64,000 nucleotides of DNA from Massilia sp. CF038 (GTDB lineage: Bacteria; Pseudomonadota; Gammaproteobacteria; Burkholderiales; Burkholderiaceae_D): assembly GCF_900129765.1 (NCBI RefSeq), contig NZ_FQWU01000002.1, positions 1,178,001 to 1,242,000 of the forward strand, in the 5' to 3' direction. Positions 8,586-18,875 of the stretch are shown here, in pieces (position 1 is the first letter of the stretch; every line of letters begins with the position of its first letter). The translations under genes and the position numbers were made by a program. The notes below the pieces were generated by a model. That model was not told the origin of the DNA, made no database searches, and saw only the letters and a program-made list of their open reading frames with translations.

Positions 8586-9254
8586 CTACTTGACTGCCGC
8601 ATACCATTTCAACACTTGCTCGATGGCTTCGTCAGCCGTCATGTTCGATGTATCGAGGCGATGCGCCCCCTCTGCCGGCACCAGCGGTGCGATGGCCCGG
8701 TTTGTATCCCGGTCGTCGCGCGCCTGTAAATCAGACAGGAGGTCTTCCATATTAGCAGAAAACCCCTTGTCAATCAATTGCTTATATCGGCGCTGCGCAC
8801 GCGCCGCCACGCTTGCGGTCAGGAACACCTTGAGCTGGGCGTGGGGGAAAATCACGGTGCCCATGTCGCGCCCGTCGGCCACCAGGCCGGGCGGCTTGCG
8901 AAAGCCCAGTTGCAGAGCGAACAGGGCCTGGCGCACGGTCGGCAAGGCAGCGATTTTCGATGCCATGTTGCCAACTTCTTCAGCGCGGATGAGCTGGGTG
9001 ACGTTTTCGTTGGCCAGCAGGATTTCGCCGCCGGCGAAATGGGCCGGCAGGTGTTCGGCCAGCTTGGCCAGGGCGTGTTCGTCGGTCAGGGGCGTGTCGC
9101 GCCGGATTGCCGACAGAGCGGTCAGGCGGTACAGGGCGCCGGAATCCAGGTAGTGGAAGCCAAGCTTGTCGGCGACCTTGTGGGCGACCGTGCCTTTGCC
9201 GGAGGCGGTGGGGCCGTCGATGCAGATGACGGGGATGGCGTGGGTTGTGGACAT
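8586..9254 (-). CDS. cmk: (d)CMP kinase
   Basis: A 222-residue protein from the ATG at 9254; an upstream extension of the open frame crosses a palindromic repeat and is rejected. It phosphorylates CMP and dCMP with ATP. Seen: the P-loop [23 protein letters not shown], the CMP-binding [11 protein letters not shown], and [13 protein letters not shown] near the C-terminus. The length fits the short Cmk class (E. coli 227). The gene lies between aroA and rpsA in conserved order, but a palindromic element has entered the 181-base gap to aroA. Confidence 0.95.
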   Translation of the reverse strand: MSTTHAIPVICIDGPTASGKGTVAHKVADKLGFHYLDSGALYRLTALSAIRRDTPLTDEHALAKLAEHLPAHFAGGEILLANENVTQLIRAEEVGNMASKIAALPTVRQALFALQLGFRKPPGLVADGRDMGTVIFPHAQLKVFLTASVAARAQRRYKQLIDKGFSANMEDLLSDLQARDDRDTNRAIAPLVPAEGAHRLDTSNMTADEAIEQVLKWYAAVK

Positions 9255-9340
9255 GGTTTGACCTTGGTGTTGAGACGGGTGCAGTTGCAATCTTAGCAGC
9301 AGAGTACAGATGAGAATGAACTGGCAACTGCACAAAAAAC

Positions 9341-9425
9341 CATCGCCCTCGCGAAGGCGGGGGCCTATGGCACGCTGAACAACTTCGGTAACGTGGTATA
9401 GGCCCCCGCCTGCGCGAGGGCGATG
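9341..9425. repeat. Palindromic repeat element between aroA and cmk
   Basis: An 85-bp inverted repeat of the CGCCC / GGGGGCC type. The right arm has the CCTGCGCGAGG variant. It is transcribed within the aroA-cmk intergenic region. Confidence 0.85.
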
Positions 9426-9435
9426 TTGGTACATC

Positions 9436-10767
9436 TTAGATGAGTGTTTCTTTCGCGATTCCTGAAAAGGCTTCGAAATAATCGGGGAAGGTCTTGGCCA
9501 CACACTTCGGGTCCAGAATACGCATCTGGTTGCCGCGCCGCGCCTTGCCGTCCACGGTCGCCAGCGAGAAGCACATCGCCATGCGGTGATCATCGTAGGT
9601 TTCAATGGTCGCGGCCAGAATCTCCTCGGGCGGCGTGATCGTGATGTAGTCGGCGCCCTCTTCCACCACCGCGCCCAGCTTGCGCAGCTCGGTGGCCATG
9701 GCCGCCAGACGGTCGGTTTCCTTCACGCGCCAGCTGGCGATATTGCGCAGGGTGCTGGTGCCGTCCGCGTACAAGGCGGCCACCGCAATCGTCATGGCCG
9801 CGTCGGGAATGTGATTGAAGTCAGCGTCAATGGCTTTGAGCACGCCATTCGATTTCGCCTCGATCCAGTTGTCGCCGCGGGTGATGGTCGCGCCCATCTG
9901 CTCCAGCGCTTCGGCAAAGCGCACATCGCCCTGGATGCTGTCGCGCCCCACGCCTTCTACCCGCACCGGTCCGCCGCCAATGGCGCCAGCGGCCAGGAAG
10001 TAGGAAGCAGAAGACGCGTCGCCCTCGACGTGAATATCACCGGGGCTGATGTACTTCTGCCCCGGCTGCACCGTGAACGACTGCCAGCCGTCCTGCTCCA
10101 CCGTCACGCCAAAACGGCGCATCAGGTTGAGGGTGATTTCGATGTATGGCTTGGAAATGAGTTCGCCAACCACGTCGATCGAGACCGGATGCTCGCGCAC
10201 CATCAGCGGCGCCGCCATCAACACGGCAGTCAGGAACTGGCTCGACACATTGCCGCGCACGGACATGCGGTCAGCGTGAATATGGCCGCGCCGGATGCGC
10301 AGCGGCGGGAAGCCTTCAACACCGGTGTATTCAATCTGCGCACCGACGGCGTTGAGCGCGTCGACCAGGTCGCCGATGGGACGCTCATGCATGCGCGAGA
10401 CGCCATGCAGCGTGAAGTCGCCGCCAATCACGGCCAGCGCTGCCGTCAGCGGGCGAATGGCGGTGCCGGCATTGCCCATGAACAGATCGGCTTCGTGGTT
10501 CGGCAGTGCGCCACCCGCGCCATGGACGATATGGGTATGGTCGTCCAGCTGCTCCCAGCCGATGCCCAGCGAACGCAGCGCGCCCAGCATGACAAGTGTG
10601 TCGTCCGATGCCAGCAAATCGTGGATGGTGGTGGTGCCTTCGCTGAGCGCGGCCAGCAGCAAGGTGCGGTTGGAAATGCTTTTTGATCCGGGCAGGCGCA
10701 CGACGCCTTCGACGTGCATGACCGGATGAATATCAAGGTGGTGCGGGTAGTGCTTTTGCTGCGTCAT
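9436..10767 (-). CDS. aroA: 3-phosphoshikimate 1-carboxyvinyltransferase (EPSP synthase)
   Basis: A 443-residue enzyme that joins PEP to shikimate-3-phosphate in the chorismate pathway. Seen: [17 protein letters not shown] near the N-terminus, the PEP-site [10 protein letters not shown] motif, and [17 protein letters not shown] in the second half. The GNAGTA form is the glyphosate-sensitive class I type. It starts 18 bases after tyrA. The C-terminus ends 10 bases from a palindromic repeat. Confidence 0.96.
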   Translation of the reverse strand: MTQQKHYPHHLDIHPVMHVEGVVRLPGSKSISNRTLLLAALSEGTTTIHDLLASDDTLVMLGALRSLGIGWEQLDDHTHIVHGAGGALPNHEADLFMGNAGTAIRPLTAALAVIGGDFTLHGVSRMHERPIGDLVDALNAVGAQIEYTGVEGFPPLRIRRGHIHADRMSVRGNVSSQFLTAVLMAAPLMVREHPVSIDVVGELISKPYIEITLNLMRRFGVTVEQDGWQSFTVQPGQKYISPGDIHVEGDASSASYFLAAGAIGGGPVRVEGVGRDSIQGDVRFAEALEQMGATITRGDNWIEAKSNGVLKAIDADFNHIPDAAMTIAVAALYADGTSTLRNIASWRVKETDRLAAMATELRKLGAVVEEGADYITITPPEEILAATIETYDDHRMAMCFSLATVDGKARRGNQMRILDPKCVAKTFPDYFEAFSGIAKETLI

Positions 10768-10785
10768 GCCGGAATTCCTTACTGA

Positions 10786-11688
10786 TTATTCTGCGGTGTC
10801 TTTGGGTGGCGGCGCTTCGGCCGCCTCGATGGCTTCGATCCATCGGCAGCGGGCTTGCTGCGCGTTGGAGTAGACCGCCTCGATGGCCGCGCCGTTGCCT
10901 GAAGCAAGGTGGGCCCGCAATGCGGTCAATTGTGCCATATACGAGTCGAGCTCCCCCAACAGCGCGGCCTGATTGGCCAGGCTGATGTCACGCCACATTT
11001 CAGGCGAGGATCCGGCAATGCGGGTAAAGTCGCGAAAACCGGAGGCTGCATACTGGAACAGCAAATCGGCGTGCGGCTTGTTGGCGATATCGTCAACCAG
11101 CGCGTACGCAAGTAAATGAGGCAGGTGCGAGACCGAGGCAAATACCTTGTCATGGTCCTGTGCTGAAAGCTGATGGATCACCGAGCCGCACGCGGTCCAG
11201 GCGGCAGCCACGCGCGCCACATCGGCGGCCGCATTTTCAGGCAAGGGTGTGAGTACGGTTTTCTTGCCGATGTACAGATCGACGATGGCAGCGTCGGGAC
11301 CATTGGTCTCGCGCCCTGCGATCGGGTGGCCCGGTACAAACTGGCCAATCTTGTTGCCCAGCGCGGCGCGCGCGGCGGCCACCACGTCCGATTTGGTGCT
11401 GCCGGCATCGGTGACCACCGTACCAGGCTCCAGAAACGGAGCCAGCGACGCCAGAATACGCCCGGTCTGCGCCACCGGCGCTGCGATCAGCACCAGACTT
11501 GCGCCGCGCATCGCATCCTGCACAGAAGGGGCCACCTGATCGACGATGCCCAGTTCCAGGGCACGCGCCATGGCCTCGGGCGAGCGGCCCACACCAACGA
11601 TGGTGCCCACTGCGCCAGCATGGCGCAAGGCCCGGGCGAACGAACCGCCGATCAGACCCACACCGAAGATGACGACTTTATCGATCAC
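10786..11688 (-). CDS. tyrA: Prephenate dehydrogenase
   Basis: A 300-residue NAD(P)-dependent enzyme of tyrosine synthesis that converts prephenate to 4-hydroxyphenylpyruvate. Seen: the dinucleotide-binding GVGLIGGSFARALR at the N-terminus, DAGSTKSDV, and GHPIAGRETNGPDAA with the catalytic His region. It begins with GTG, one base after the hisC stop, which suggests translational coupling. The C-terminus is charged and low complexity (EAAEAPPPKDTAE). In some related genomes TyrA and AroA are fused; here they are separate, with an 18-base gap. Confidence 0.94.
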   Translation of the reverse strand: MIDKVVIFGVGLIGGSFARALRHAGAVGTIVGVGRSPEAMARALELGIVDQVAPSVQDAMRGASLVLIAAPVAQTGRILASLAPFLEPGTVVTDAGSTKSDVVAAARAALGNKIGQFVPGHPIAGRETNGPDAAIVDLYIGKKTVLTPLPENAAADVARVAAAWTACGSVIHQLSAQDHDKVFASVSHLPHLLAYALVDDIANKPHADLLFQYAASGFRDFTRIAGSSPEMWRDISLANQAALLGELDSYMAQLTALRAHLASGNGAAIEAVYSNAQQARCRWIEAIEAAEAPPPKDTAE

Positions 11689-11689
11689 G

Positions 11690-12796
11690 TCAGCTCAGCG
11701 CCTTTTTGAGGGCGGCAATGAAGATCGCGTTTTCCTGCGGCAGGCCGATGGAAATGCGCAGCCACTGCGGCAGACCATAATTGCCCACCGGGCGCACGAT
11801 CACACCCTGCTTGAGCAGGGCCAGATTCACGCGTGCACCGGCGCCGTCGTCGTTACCGACCTTGACCAGCACGAAGTTGCCAAAGGACGGCACGTATTCC
11901 AGGCCGAGTTCCTGGAACGCTTCCACAAACTGACTGTAGCCAGCCGCATTGTTTTTGGCGCCCTGCTCCAGGAATGGCTTGTCATTCAATGCCGCGATGG
12001 CCGCAGCCTGCGCCAGCGAATTGACGTTGAAGGGCTGGCGAATGCGGTTCATCAGATCCGTCACTGCAGGCTGCGCAATGGCAAAGCCCACGCGCAGACC
12101 GGCCAGGCCGTAGGCTTTGGAGAAGGTGCGCGAGACCAGCAGATTGGGATACTTCTGCACCCATTTGGCCGACTCGAACTGCTGCTCGGGCGCGAGGAAT
12201 TCGTTGTACGCTTCGTCGAGTACCACCACCAAGTGCGCAGGTACCTTGGCCAGGAAGGCTTCGATCTGCGCCGCCGGAATGAAGGTGCCGGTCGGGTTGT
12301 TGGGATTGGCGATGAAGACCAGGCGCGTGTCGGCGTCGATGGCGGCAGACATGGCGTCGAGATCGTGACCATACTCCTTGGCAGGGACCACAATGGCACG
12401 CGCACCCACGCCTTGCGTGGCCAGCGCGTACACAGCAAACGAATACTGCGAGTACACCACGGCCTGACCTTTTTGCACAAAGGCGTGGGCGGCGATTTCA
12501 AGAATGTCGTTCGAGCCATTGCCGAGCGTGATCCAGTCGGCCGGCACATCGTAGCGCTTGGCCAGCGCCGCCTTCAGGTCGAAACCATTGGCGTCCGGGT
12601 AGCGGCCCAGGTCCGCCACCGCAGCGGCCATAGCGGTTTTGCTCGACTCCGGCACGCCGAACGGATTCTCGTTCGAGGCAAGCTTGACGATGTTGGCTTC
12701 GTCAAGACCGAACTCGCGGGCGACTTCGGCGATGGGTTTGCCTGCCTGGTAAGGGGCGATGGCGCGAACGTAATCTGGACCGTATTGCTGGGACAT
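11690..12796 (-). CDS. hisC: Histidinol-phosphate aminotransferase family enzyme
   Basis: A 368-residue fold-type I PLP enzyme. Seen: LASNENPFG near the N-terminus, LGNGSNDIL (cofactor phosphate), NPNNPTGTF, LDEAYNEF and the PLP-lysine motif SRTFSKAYGLAGLRVGF. In this gene order, between pheA and tyrA, the enzyme probably works mainly as an aromatic aminotransferase (the HisC2 role), though histidine synthesis cannot be excluded. It starts 19 bases after pheA. Confidence 0.93.
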   Translation of the reverse strand: MSQQYGPDYVRAIAPYQAGKPIAEVAREFGLDEANIVKLASNENPFGVPESSKTAMAAAVADLGRYPDANGFDLKAALAKRYDVPADWITLGNGSNDILEIAAHAFVQKGQAVVYSQYSFAVYALATQGVGARAIVVPAKEYGHDLDAMSAAIDADTRLVFIANPNNPTGTFIPAAQIEAFLAKVPAHLVVVLDEAYNEFLAPEQQFESAKWVQKYPNLLVSRTFSKAYGLAGLRVGFAIAQPAVTDLMNRIRQPFNVNSLAQAAAIAALNDKPFLEQGAKNNAAGYSQFVEAFQELGLEYVPSFGNFVLVKVGNDDGAGARVNLALLKQGVIVRPVGNYGLPQWLRISIGLPQENAIFIAALKKALS

Positions 12797-12815
12797 GGAC
12801 TATCTCTGAAGTGGG

Positions 12816-13895
12816 TTATGTGAGGCTGAGCGGATACGAGCCCAGGACCTTGAAAAATGCTGCGTTATCTTTGAGTTCCTCGAGCGCCTTGGCCACCGCT
12901 GGATTCTGCACGTGGCCTTCGATATCGACGTAGAAGTAGTACTCCCAGGTGCCGATGCGGGCCGGGCGCGATTCGAAGCGCGTCATCGACACGCCATTCA
13001 CGGCCAGGGGGGCGAGCAGGTTGTACACGGCGCCCGCCTTGTTGGGCACGGCCAGTACCAGCGAGGTCTGGTCGGCGCCGGACGGATTGGTTTGCAGGTG
13101 GCCGATGACGGCAAAGCGGGTGCGGTTGTGCGGGTCGTCCTGGATGTGGCCATTGACCACGCCCAGCTTATACTGCTCGCCTGCCATTTCGCTGGCGATG
13201 GCGGCAATCGAAGCATCCTTGCTGGCCATGACGGCCGCTTCTGCGTTCGAGGCCACTGCGCGCCGTTCGATATGCGGATAGTGCTGATTGAGCCAGACCT
13301 GGCACTGGGCCAGCGCCTGCGAATGGGCGCACACCACCGTCACACCATCCATGTTGCCCGTCTTGGTCATCAAGCTGTGGTGGACGGGAATGGCGATTTC
13401 GCCGCTGATGATGGTGGTGGTGCCGAGCATCAGATCGAGCGTGCGGTTGATCGCGCCTTCGGACGAGTTTTCCACCGGGACGACGCCAAAATCGGCGGTG
13501 CCGGCCTCGGTGGCACGGAACACTTCGTCGATGGAGATGCAGGGCAAACCTTCCACCGCGCTGCCGAACTGCTGGTACACGGCCTGCTCGCTGAACGTAC
13601 CGGCCGGGCCCAGGTAGGCGACGGTGACGCGCTTTTCCAGCGAGCGGCAGGCGGACATGATTTCGCGGAAGATGGTTTGCACTTCGGCGCCCTTGAGCGG
13701 CCCGGGATTGCGTTCAGCCACACCGCGCAGCACCTGGGCTTCGCGCTCGGGGCGAAACACGGGCGCATTGGTTTCGGCCTTCACGTGGCCGACTTCCTGC
13801 GCCAGTTGCGCGCGGCGGCTCAGCAGGTCGAGAATTTGCGCATCGATGGCATCGATCTGTTCACGCAAGGGTGTCAATTTGTCTGTCATGGTCAT
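12816..13895 (-). CDS. pheA: Bifunctional chorismate mutase / prephenate dehydratase (P-protein)
   Basis: A 359-residue protein. Residues about 5-90 form an AroQ chorismate mutase (REQIDAIDAQILDLLSRRAQLA). Residues about 95-270 form prephenate dehydratase (YLGPAGTFSEQA, VPVENSSEGAINRTLD). The C-terminus is an ACT regulatory domain with FESRP, which senses phenylalanine in relatives. It carries chorismate to phenylpyruvate for phenylalanine synthesis. The gene lies between serC (35 bases upstream) and hisC, the usual betaproteobacterial arrangement. Confidence 0.96.
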   Translation of the reverse strand: MTMTDKLTPLREQIDAIDAQILDLLSRRAQLAQEVGHVKAETNAPVFRPEREAQVLRGVAERNPGPLKGAEVQTIFREIMSACRSLEKRVTVAYLGPAGTFSEQAVYQQFGSAVEGLPCISIDEVFRATEAGTADFGVVPVENSSEGAINRTLDLMLGTTTIISGEIAIPVHHSLMTKTGNMDGVTVVCAHSQALAQCQVWLNQHYPHIERRAVASNAEAAVMASKDASIAAIASEMAGEQYKLGVVNGHIQDDPHNRTRFAVIGHLQTNPSGADQTSLVLAVPNKAGAVYNLLAPLAVNGVSMTRFESRPARIGTWEYYFYVDIEGHVQNPAVAKALEELKDNAAFFKVLGSYPLSLT

Positions 13896-13930
13896 GCAGT
13901 CATTGTGCGGTGGACGGCACCAGCGGCATA

Positions 13931-15019
13931 TTACCGGCCGGCGAACTCGTTCAAATAATCGACCAGGGCTTGCACGCCCTCGATCGGCATCGCGTTGTAA
14001 ATCGATGCTCGCATACCGCCGACGGACTTGTGGCCCTTCAGTTGCAGCAGGCCGCGCGCTTTTGCACCGGCCAGGAATTGATCGTTCAGCGTTTCATCGC
14101 GCAGGAAGAACGGCACGTTCATGCGCGAGCGGCAGTCTTTGGCGACGCGGTTCTGGTAAAAATCATCGGCGTCCAGCGCCGCATACAGCAGCTCCGCCTT
14201 GGCGATATTACGCTGTTCCATGGCCGCCACCCCGCCCTGGCGCTTGAGATGGGCAAACACCAGCCCCGCAATATAGATGCTGTAGGTCGGCGGCGTGTTG
14301 TACATGGAGTCGTGTTCTGCCACGATATTCCAGTCGAAGGCCGAAGGGCAGATCGGCAGCGCGCTGCCCAGCAGGTCTTCGCGCACAATCACCAGCGTCA
14401 GGCCAGCAGGGCCAATGTTCTTTTGCGCGCCGGCGAAAATTACGCCGTACTTCGAAACGTCGATTTCGCGCGACAGGATGTGCGAGGACATGTCCGCTAC
14501 CAGAGGCGTGTCGCCCTGCACGGTGGGCACGAAGTTGTACTCGACGCCGTCGATGGTTTCGTTGGTGCAGACATGAACATAAGCGGCGTCGCGCGTGAGC
14601 TTCCAGTATTCCTGCGGCGGCACCGAGGTAAAGTGGCCGGGTTCGGAAGTGGCAGCCACGTTCACTTCGGCATAGCGCTTTGCTTCCTTGATCGATTTGC
14701 CAGACCAGGAGCCGGTGTGCACAAAGTCAATGGTGGCAGGCTGCTTGTGGCGGCCCAGCAGATTCATGGGCACGATGGCATTTTCGCCCAGGCCGCCGCC
14801 CTGCAGGAACAGGACTTGGTAATTATCCGGAATGCGCAGCAGATCGCGCAGGTCGCGCACGGCAGCCTGGTAGATCGAAATGAACTCGGGACCGCGATGA
14901 CTCATCTCCATGACGGACATGCCGCTGCCATGCCAGTCGAGCATTTCGGCGGCGGCTTGTTCGAGCACCTCTTTCGGCAGGACGGCGGGGCCGGCGGAGA
15001 AATTGTAGATCTGGGTCAC
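13931..15019 (-). CDS. serC: Phosphoserine aminotransferase
   Basis: A 362-residue class V aminotransferase that makes 3-phosphoserine from 3-phosphohydroxypyruvate and glutamate; it also serves pyridoxal phosphate synthesis in relatives. Seen: [11 protein letters not shown] at the N-terminus, [40 protein letters not shown] with the PLP lysine, and NVPFFLRDE. The start is GTG at 15019 with AAGAGGA 9 bases upstream. It follows a DUF2059 gene by 11 bases and leads the serC-pheA-hisC-tyrA-aroA block. Confidence 0.96.
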   Translation of the reverse strand: MTQIYNFSAGPAVLPKEVLEQAAAEMLDWHGSGMSVMEMSHRGPEFISIYQAAVRDLRDLLRIPDNYQVLFLQGGGLGENAIVPMNLLGRHKQPATIDFVHTGSWSGKSIKEAKRYAEVNVAATSEPGHFTSVPPQEYWKLTRDAAYVHVCTNETIDGVEYNFVPTVQGDTPLVADMSSHILSREIDVSKYGVIFAGAQKNIGPAGLTLVIVREDLLGSALPICPSAFDWNIVAEHDSMYNTPPTYSIYIAGLVFAHLKRQGGVAAMEQRNIAKAELLYAALDADDFYQNRVAKDCRSRMNVPFFLRDETLNDQFLAGAKARGLLQLKGHKSVGGMRASIYNAMPIEGVQALVDYLNEFAGR

Positions 15020-15030
15020 GTGGGGTCCTC

Positions 15031-15585
15031 TTATTTATCGGCGGGCTGCATCAGCTCTTCAAGAATTTTTTCGGTACGCGGCGCCATGAAGGTCTGGCCC
15101 AGCGTCAGCGATTCGCTCAGGATGCGCGGCGCCAGGGCCAGCGTCTTGGCGCCTTCCGGTGTGCGGTAGAAGGCGGCGATTTTCTGCATCTCGGCGATCG
15201 TGAAATAGCGCGTGTAGAGCTTGGCCGTTTCGTTGGTGATGGTCTCGGTGGTGGCCGGGTCGGCAAACAGCTTTTCCAGTGCCAGGTCGGCTGCCGGCAG
15301 CTTCTTTTCGATCGATGCAACGCGTTTGGCGCGGGTGGCCGCGTCCAGGGTCTTGTCGGCGGCCAGTTTTTTGCCGGCGGTGCTGCGCAGGACGGCAGGT
15401 GCATTGTCCGATGCGGTTTTCAGTTCCTGCTCAAGCGTGAACTTGAAGCGCATGGCCACCAGCAGGTCGTGCGCGACGGCGACCGCCATGGGGTCGATTT
15501 TTTCGTCGGCTGCAAAGGACGACGCATGGGAACCGATCAGGGTGAAGGTTAACAGTGCGAGGAACAGTCTTTTCATGTGCGACAT
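15031..15585 (-). CDS. Exported DUF2059 protein
   Basis: About 184 residues with a signal peptide ([22 protein letters not shown]) and a helical DUF2059 region containing [24 protein letters not shown], the recognisable core of this family. The protein should be periplasmic. Its function is unknown. Start at ATG 15585 or ATG 15576; neither has a strong ribosome site. It lies between gyrA and serC on the same strand. A terminator and a palindromic repeat separate it from gyrA, so it may share a transcript with serC. Confidence 0.75.
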   Translation of the reverse strand: MSHMKRLFLALLTFTLIGSHASSFAADEKIDPMAVAVAHDLLVAMRFKFTLEQELKTASDNAPAVLRSTAGKKLAADKTLDAATRAKRVASIEKKLPAADLALEKLFADPATTETITNETAKLYTRYFTIAEMQKIAAFYRTPEGAKTLALAPRILSESLTLGQTFMAPRTEKILEELMQPADK

Positions 15586-15599
15586 CAAAATATAGTTAC

Positions 15600-15684
15600 C
15601 ATCGCCCTCGCGAAGGCGGGGGCCTATAGCACGCTGATCGAATTCGGCACAGTGCTATGGGTCCCCGCATGCGCGAGGACGATG
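15600..15684. repeat. Palindromic repeat element, hybrid arms
   Basis: An 85-bp inverted repeat whose left arm is the CGCCC / GGGGGCC type and whose right arm is the GGTCCCC / GAGGACG type, so the arms pair imperfectly. It looks like a recombinant or intermediate between the two subfamilies. Confidence 0.85.
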
Positions 15685-15703
15685 AAATGGGTATTCGTCT
15701 TCC

Positions 15704-15764
15704 CAAAAGAAAACGCCTTCCACCACTGCCTGCGCCATCGTGGCACCAGCAATGGTGGAAGGCG
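15704..15764 (-). terminator. gyrA terminator
   Basis: A 12-bp perfect stem (CGCCTTCCACCA with its complement) around a structured loop, followed on the minus strand by TTTTCTTTT. It lies 68 bases after the gyrA stop. Confidence 0.75.
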
Positions 15765-15831
15765 CTTTCCGCTTTCCACCTGCGCGCTTGGGGCACTGTC
15801 ATTTTCGCATGAAACAGCGCCCCTTGCAGGC

Positions 15832-18450
15832 TTACTCCGGTGCATTCTCCAGATCGACTTCTTCCAGGTCGGTTTCGACGATGCGTTGCAGACCCGACAG
15901 CTTGGTGCCGTCTTCGACTGCAATCAGCGTCACGCCCTGGGTGGCGCGGCCCATCTCGCGGATCTCGGACACGCGGGTGCGAATCAGCACGCCGCCGGTC
16001 GTGATCAGCATGATTTCGTCGGTCGTGTCGACCAGCGTCGCTGCCACCACCTTGCCGTTGCGTTCCGAGGTCTGGATCGCGATCATGCCCTTGGTGCCGC
16101 GGCCATGGCGGGTGTACTCGGTAATTGGCGTACGCTTGCCGAAGCCGTTTTCGGTTGCCGTGAGCACGGACTGCTGCTCGTTCTCGGCCACCAGCAGCGC
16201 GATCACGTTCTGGCCATCTTCCAGGTTCATGCCGCGCACACCGCGCGCGGTACGGCCCATCGGACGGACATCGTTTTCGTCAAAGCGCACTGCCTTGCCC
16301 GAATCGGAGAACAGCATGACATCGTGCTCGCCATCGGTGAGCGCAGCGCCGATCAGGAAGTCGCCGTCGTCCAGGTCAACCGCAATGATGCCGGCCTTGC
16401 GTGGATTGCTGAAGTCCTTCAGCGGCGTCTTTTTCACGGTACCCAGGCTGGTCGCCATGAACACGTAATGGTCTTCCGGGAAGGTGCGGTTCACGCCGGA
16501 CAGCGGCAGGACCACGGTGATCTTCTCGTTATCGGCCAAAGGGAACATGTTGACGATTGGCTTGCCGCGCGAATTGCGCGAGCCTTGCGGCACTTCCCAC
16601 ACCTTCAGCCAGTACATGCGGCCGCGGTTCGAGAAGCACAGAATGTAATCGTGCGTGTTGGCGATGAACAGCTGGTCGATCCAGTCTTCCTCTTTGGTGG
16701 CCATGGCCTGCTTGCCGCGTCCACCGCGTTTTTGCGCGCGGTACTCGGAAATCGGCTGCGACTTCATGTAACCGGTGTGCGACAAGGTCACGACCATATC
16801 CTGCGGCGTGATCAAGTCTTCGGTTTCGAGGTCGGTGGCATTGAGTTCGATGGTCGAACGGCGTACGTCCTTGTTGCCGGTGCCGTAGTCATTGACGATG
16901 ACGGTCATTTCATCGGTGATGATGGTCGTCACGCGTTCCGGCTTGGCCAAAATGTCGAGCAAGTCGGCGATGTGCGCCATGATGTCCTTGTACTCGTTGA
17001 CGATCTTGTCCTGTTCCAGACCGGTCAAACGCTGCAGACGCATCTGCAAAATCTCTTGCGACTGCTCGTCGGAGAGCTTGTACAGGCCATCTGGCTGCAT
17101 GCCGTAGTGCTTTGGCAGGTGCTCGGGACGGAAAGCGTCGATGCCGCCCACGGTGCTGCCTTCGGCAGTACGCATCAGCATTTCGCGCACCAGGGACGAA
17201 TCCCAGGCACGCGCCATCAGTTCGGTCTTGGCGACCGGCGGCGTTGGCGCGGCCTTGATGATGGCGATGAAGTCATCGATGTTGGCCAGCGCGACGGCCA
17301 GGCCTTCGAGCATGTGGCCGCGTTCGCGCGCCTTGCGCAATTCGAACACGGTGCGGCGCGTGACCACTTCGCGGCGGTGCGCCAGGAAGCATTGCAGCAT
17401 CTGCTTGAGGTTGAGCAGCTTGGGCTGGCCGTTGACCAGCGCCACCATGTTCATGCCGAAGGTGTCTTGCAGCTGGGTCTGCTTGTACAGATTGTTCAGC
17501 ACCACTTCCGGTACTTCGCCGCGTTTCAGTTCGATGACCACGCGCATGCCCGACTTATCGGACTCGTCGCGGATATCGGAAATGCCTTCGAGCTTCTTGT
17601 CGCGCACGTTTTCGGCGATACGCTCAAGCAGCGACTTTTTATTGACCTGGTACGGCAGCTCATCGACGATGATCGCGATGCGGCCGCCATCCTTGCCGTA
17701 TTCTTCGAAGTGGGTCTTGGCGCGCATGACCACGCGGCCGCGGCCGGTGCGGTAACCGTCGCGCACACCGGACACGCCGTAGATGATGCCGGCAGTCGGG
17801 AAGTCCGGCGCCGGAATGATCTCGATCAGTTCGTCAATCGTGCAATCCGGGTTACGCAGCACGTGCAGCGCGCCATTGACCACTTCGGTCAGATTGTGCG
17901 GCGGAATATTGGTTGCCATACCGACGGCGATACCGGACGAGCCATTGATCAGCAGGTTCGGAATGCGGGTTGGCAGAACCGTTGGCTCTTTTTCCTTGCC
18001 GTCGTAGTTGGGCTGGAAGTCGACGGTGTCCTTGTCGATATCGGCCAATACTTCGCTGGCGATCTTGTCCAGGCGGCACTCGGTGTAACGCATTGCCGCA
18101 GCGGAGTCGCCGTCGATGGAACCGAAGTTACCCTGACCGTCGACCAGCGTATAGCGCAGCGAGAAGTCCTGGGCCATGCGCACCAGCGTGTCGTAAATCG
18201 ACGCATCGCCGTGCGGGTGATACTTACCCATCGTTTCGCCGACCACGCGTGCGCACTTGACGTACGGGCGGTTGTACACGTTGTTCATTTCGTGCATGGC
18301 GAACAAGACGCGGCGGTGCACCGGCTTCAAGCCGTCGCGCACATCCGGCAAGGCGCGGCCCACGATCACGCTCATGGCGTAATCGAGGTAGCTCTTGCGC
18401 ATCTCTTCTTCGAGGGAAATGGGGATTGTTTCTTTTGCGAATTGATCCAT
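15832..18450 (-). CDS. gyrA: DNA gyrase subunit A
   Basis: An 872-residue protein from the ATG at 18450, which gives the standard N-terminus [17 protein letters not shown]. It is the breakage-reunion subunit of gyrase, which introduces negative supercoils. Seen: the quinolone-resistance region with [11 protein letters not shown], the catalytic AAAMRYTE tyrosine, [10 protein letters not shown] (a GyrA-box-like motif) and six C-terminal beta-pinwheel repeats. Residue 83 (E. coli numbering fits exactly) is Ala, not Ser or Thr; residue 87 is Asp. It heads the minus-strand block and has its own terminator. Confidence 0.97.
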   Translation of the reverse strand: MDQFAKETIPISLEEEMRKSYLDYAMSVIVGRALPDVRDGLKPVHRRVLFAMHEMNNVYNRPYVKCARVVGETMGKYHPHGDASIYDTLVRMAQDFSLRYTLVDGQGNFGSIDGDSAAAMRYTECRLDKIASEVLADIDKDTVDFQPNYDGKEKEPTVLPTRIPNLLINGSSGIAVGMATNIPPHNLTEVVNGALHVLRNPDCTIDELIEIIPAPDFPTAGIIYGVSGVRDGYRTGRGRVVMRAKTHFEEYGKDGGRIAIIVDELPYQVNKKSLLERIAENVRDKKLEGISDIRDESDKSGMRVVIELKRGEVPEVVLNNLYKQTQLQDTFGMNMVALVNGQPKLLNLKQMLQCFLAHRREVVTRRTVFELRKARERGHMLEGLAVALANIDDFIAIIKAAPTPPVAKTELMARAWDSSLVREMLMRTAEGSTVGGIDAFRPEHLPKHYGMQPDGLYKLSDEQSQEILQMRLQRLTGLEQDKIVNEYKDIMAHIADLLDILAKPERVTTIITDEMTVIVNDYGTGNKDVRRSTIELNATDLETEDLITPQDMVVTLSHTGYMKSQPISEYRAQKRGGRGKQAMATKEEDWIDQLFIANTHDYILCFSNRGRMYWLKVWEVPQGSRNSRGKPIVNMFPLADNEKITVVLPLSGVNRTFPEDHYVFMATSLGTVKKTPLKDFSNPRKAGIIAVDLDDGDFLIGAALTDGEHDVMLFSDSGKAVRFDENDVRPMGRTARGVRGMNLEDGQNVIALLVAENEQQSVLTATENGFGKRTPITEYTRHGRGTKGMIAIQTSERNGKVVAATLVDTTDEIMLITTGGVLIRTRVSEIREMGRATQGVTLIAVEDGTKLSGLQRIVETDLEEVDLENAPE

Positions 18451-18875
18451 TGGCGGGTCGACTGATCTCAGGCTGTGGTTATAGTAGCTGTACGCAAATG
18501 CTGCATGGGTGCCTGCTGATCCGGCCAGCGCACATCGCGGTGCGAACGCCGATCTTATCAACAGAAGCGTGGGATTTTAGCATGCGCCGTATGGCAGCTG
18601 GTCAAATCCTGCAAACCCGCATGGAATGTCATGACGGCGTCATTCAAATCTGCGTTACTACTGCATGTTGCACGAATACAACGAGGCCTTGTACAATCAT
18701 GTCCTATTGAATTAGCGCGGTCGTGCTATTTCTAAGCGTGTGGCAAAATGATTAAACGTTAATTGCCTGTTTCACAATTTGTAACAGGTACCAGTGGGGC
18801 AAGCTGTTACTATCTTGTTCACAAGCCCAGTAGCGCAGTGGAAACTGCGGATATCCCCCGAAAGGAAAGAAAACA
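18451..18875. other. Intergenic region between divergent gyrA and ompA-like genes
   Basis: These 425 bases hold the divergent promoter regions. A CCTGTT...AACAGG inverted repeat lies at about 18769-18786, and a TACTAT possible -10 at 18808-18813, upstream of the OmpA-like gene. No convincing gene or RNA was seen. Confidence 0.5.

Noticed and set aside
8586-9605. A longer cmk product of 339 codons
   Set aside because: The extra part translates a palindromic repeat and the end of aroA antisense context; the ATG at 9254 gives the conserved Cmk N-terminus.
15577-18465. A 962-codon open frame antisense to gyrA, and a similar one (6995-8455) antisense to rpsA
   Set aside because: Long antisense frames are common in GC-rich genes. 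GyrA and S1 have unmistakable motifs on the other strand.
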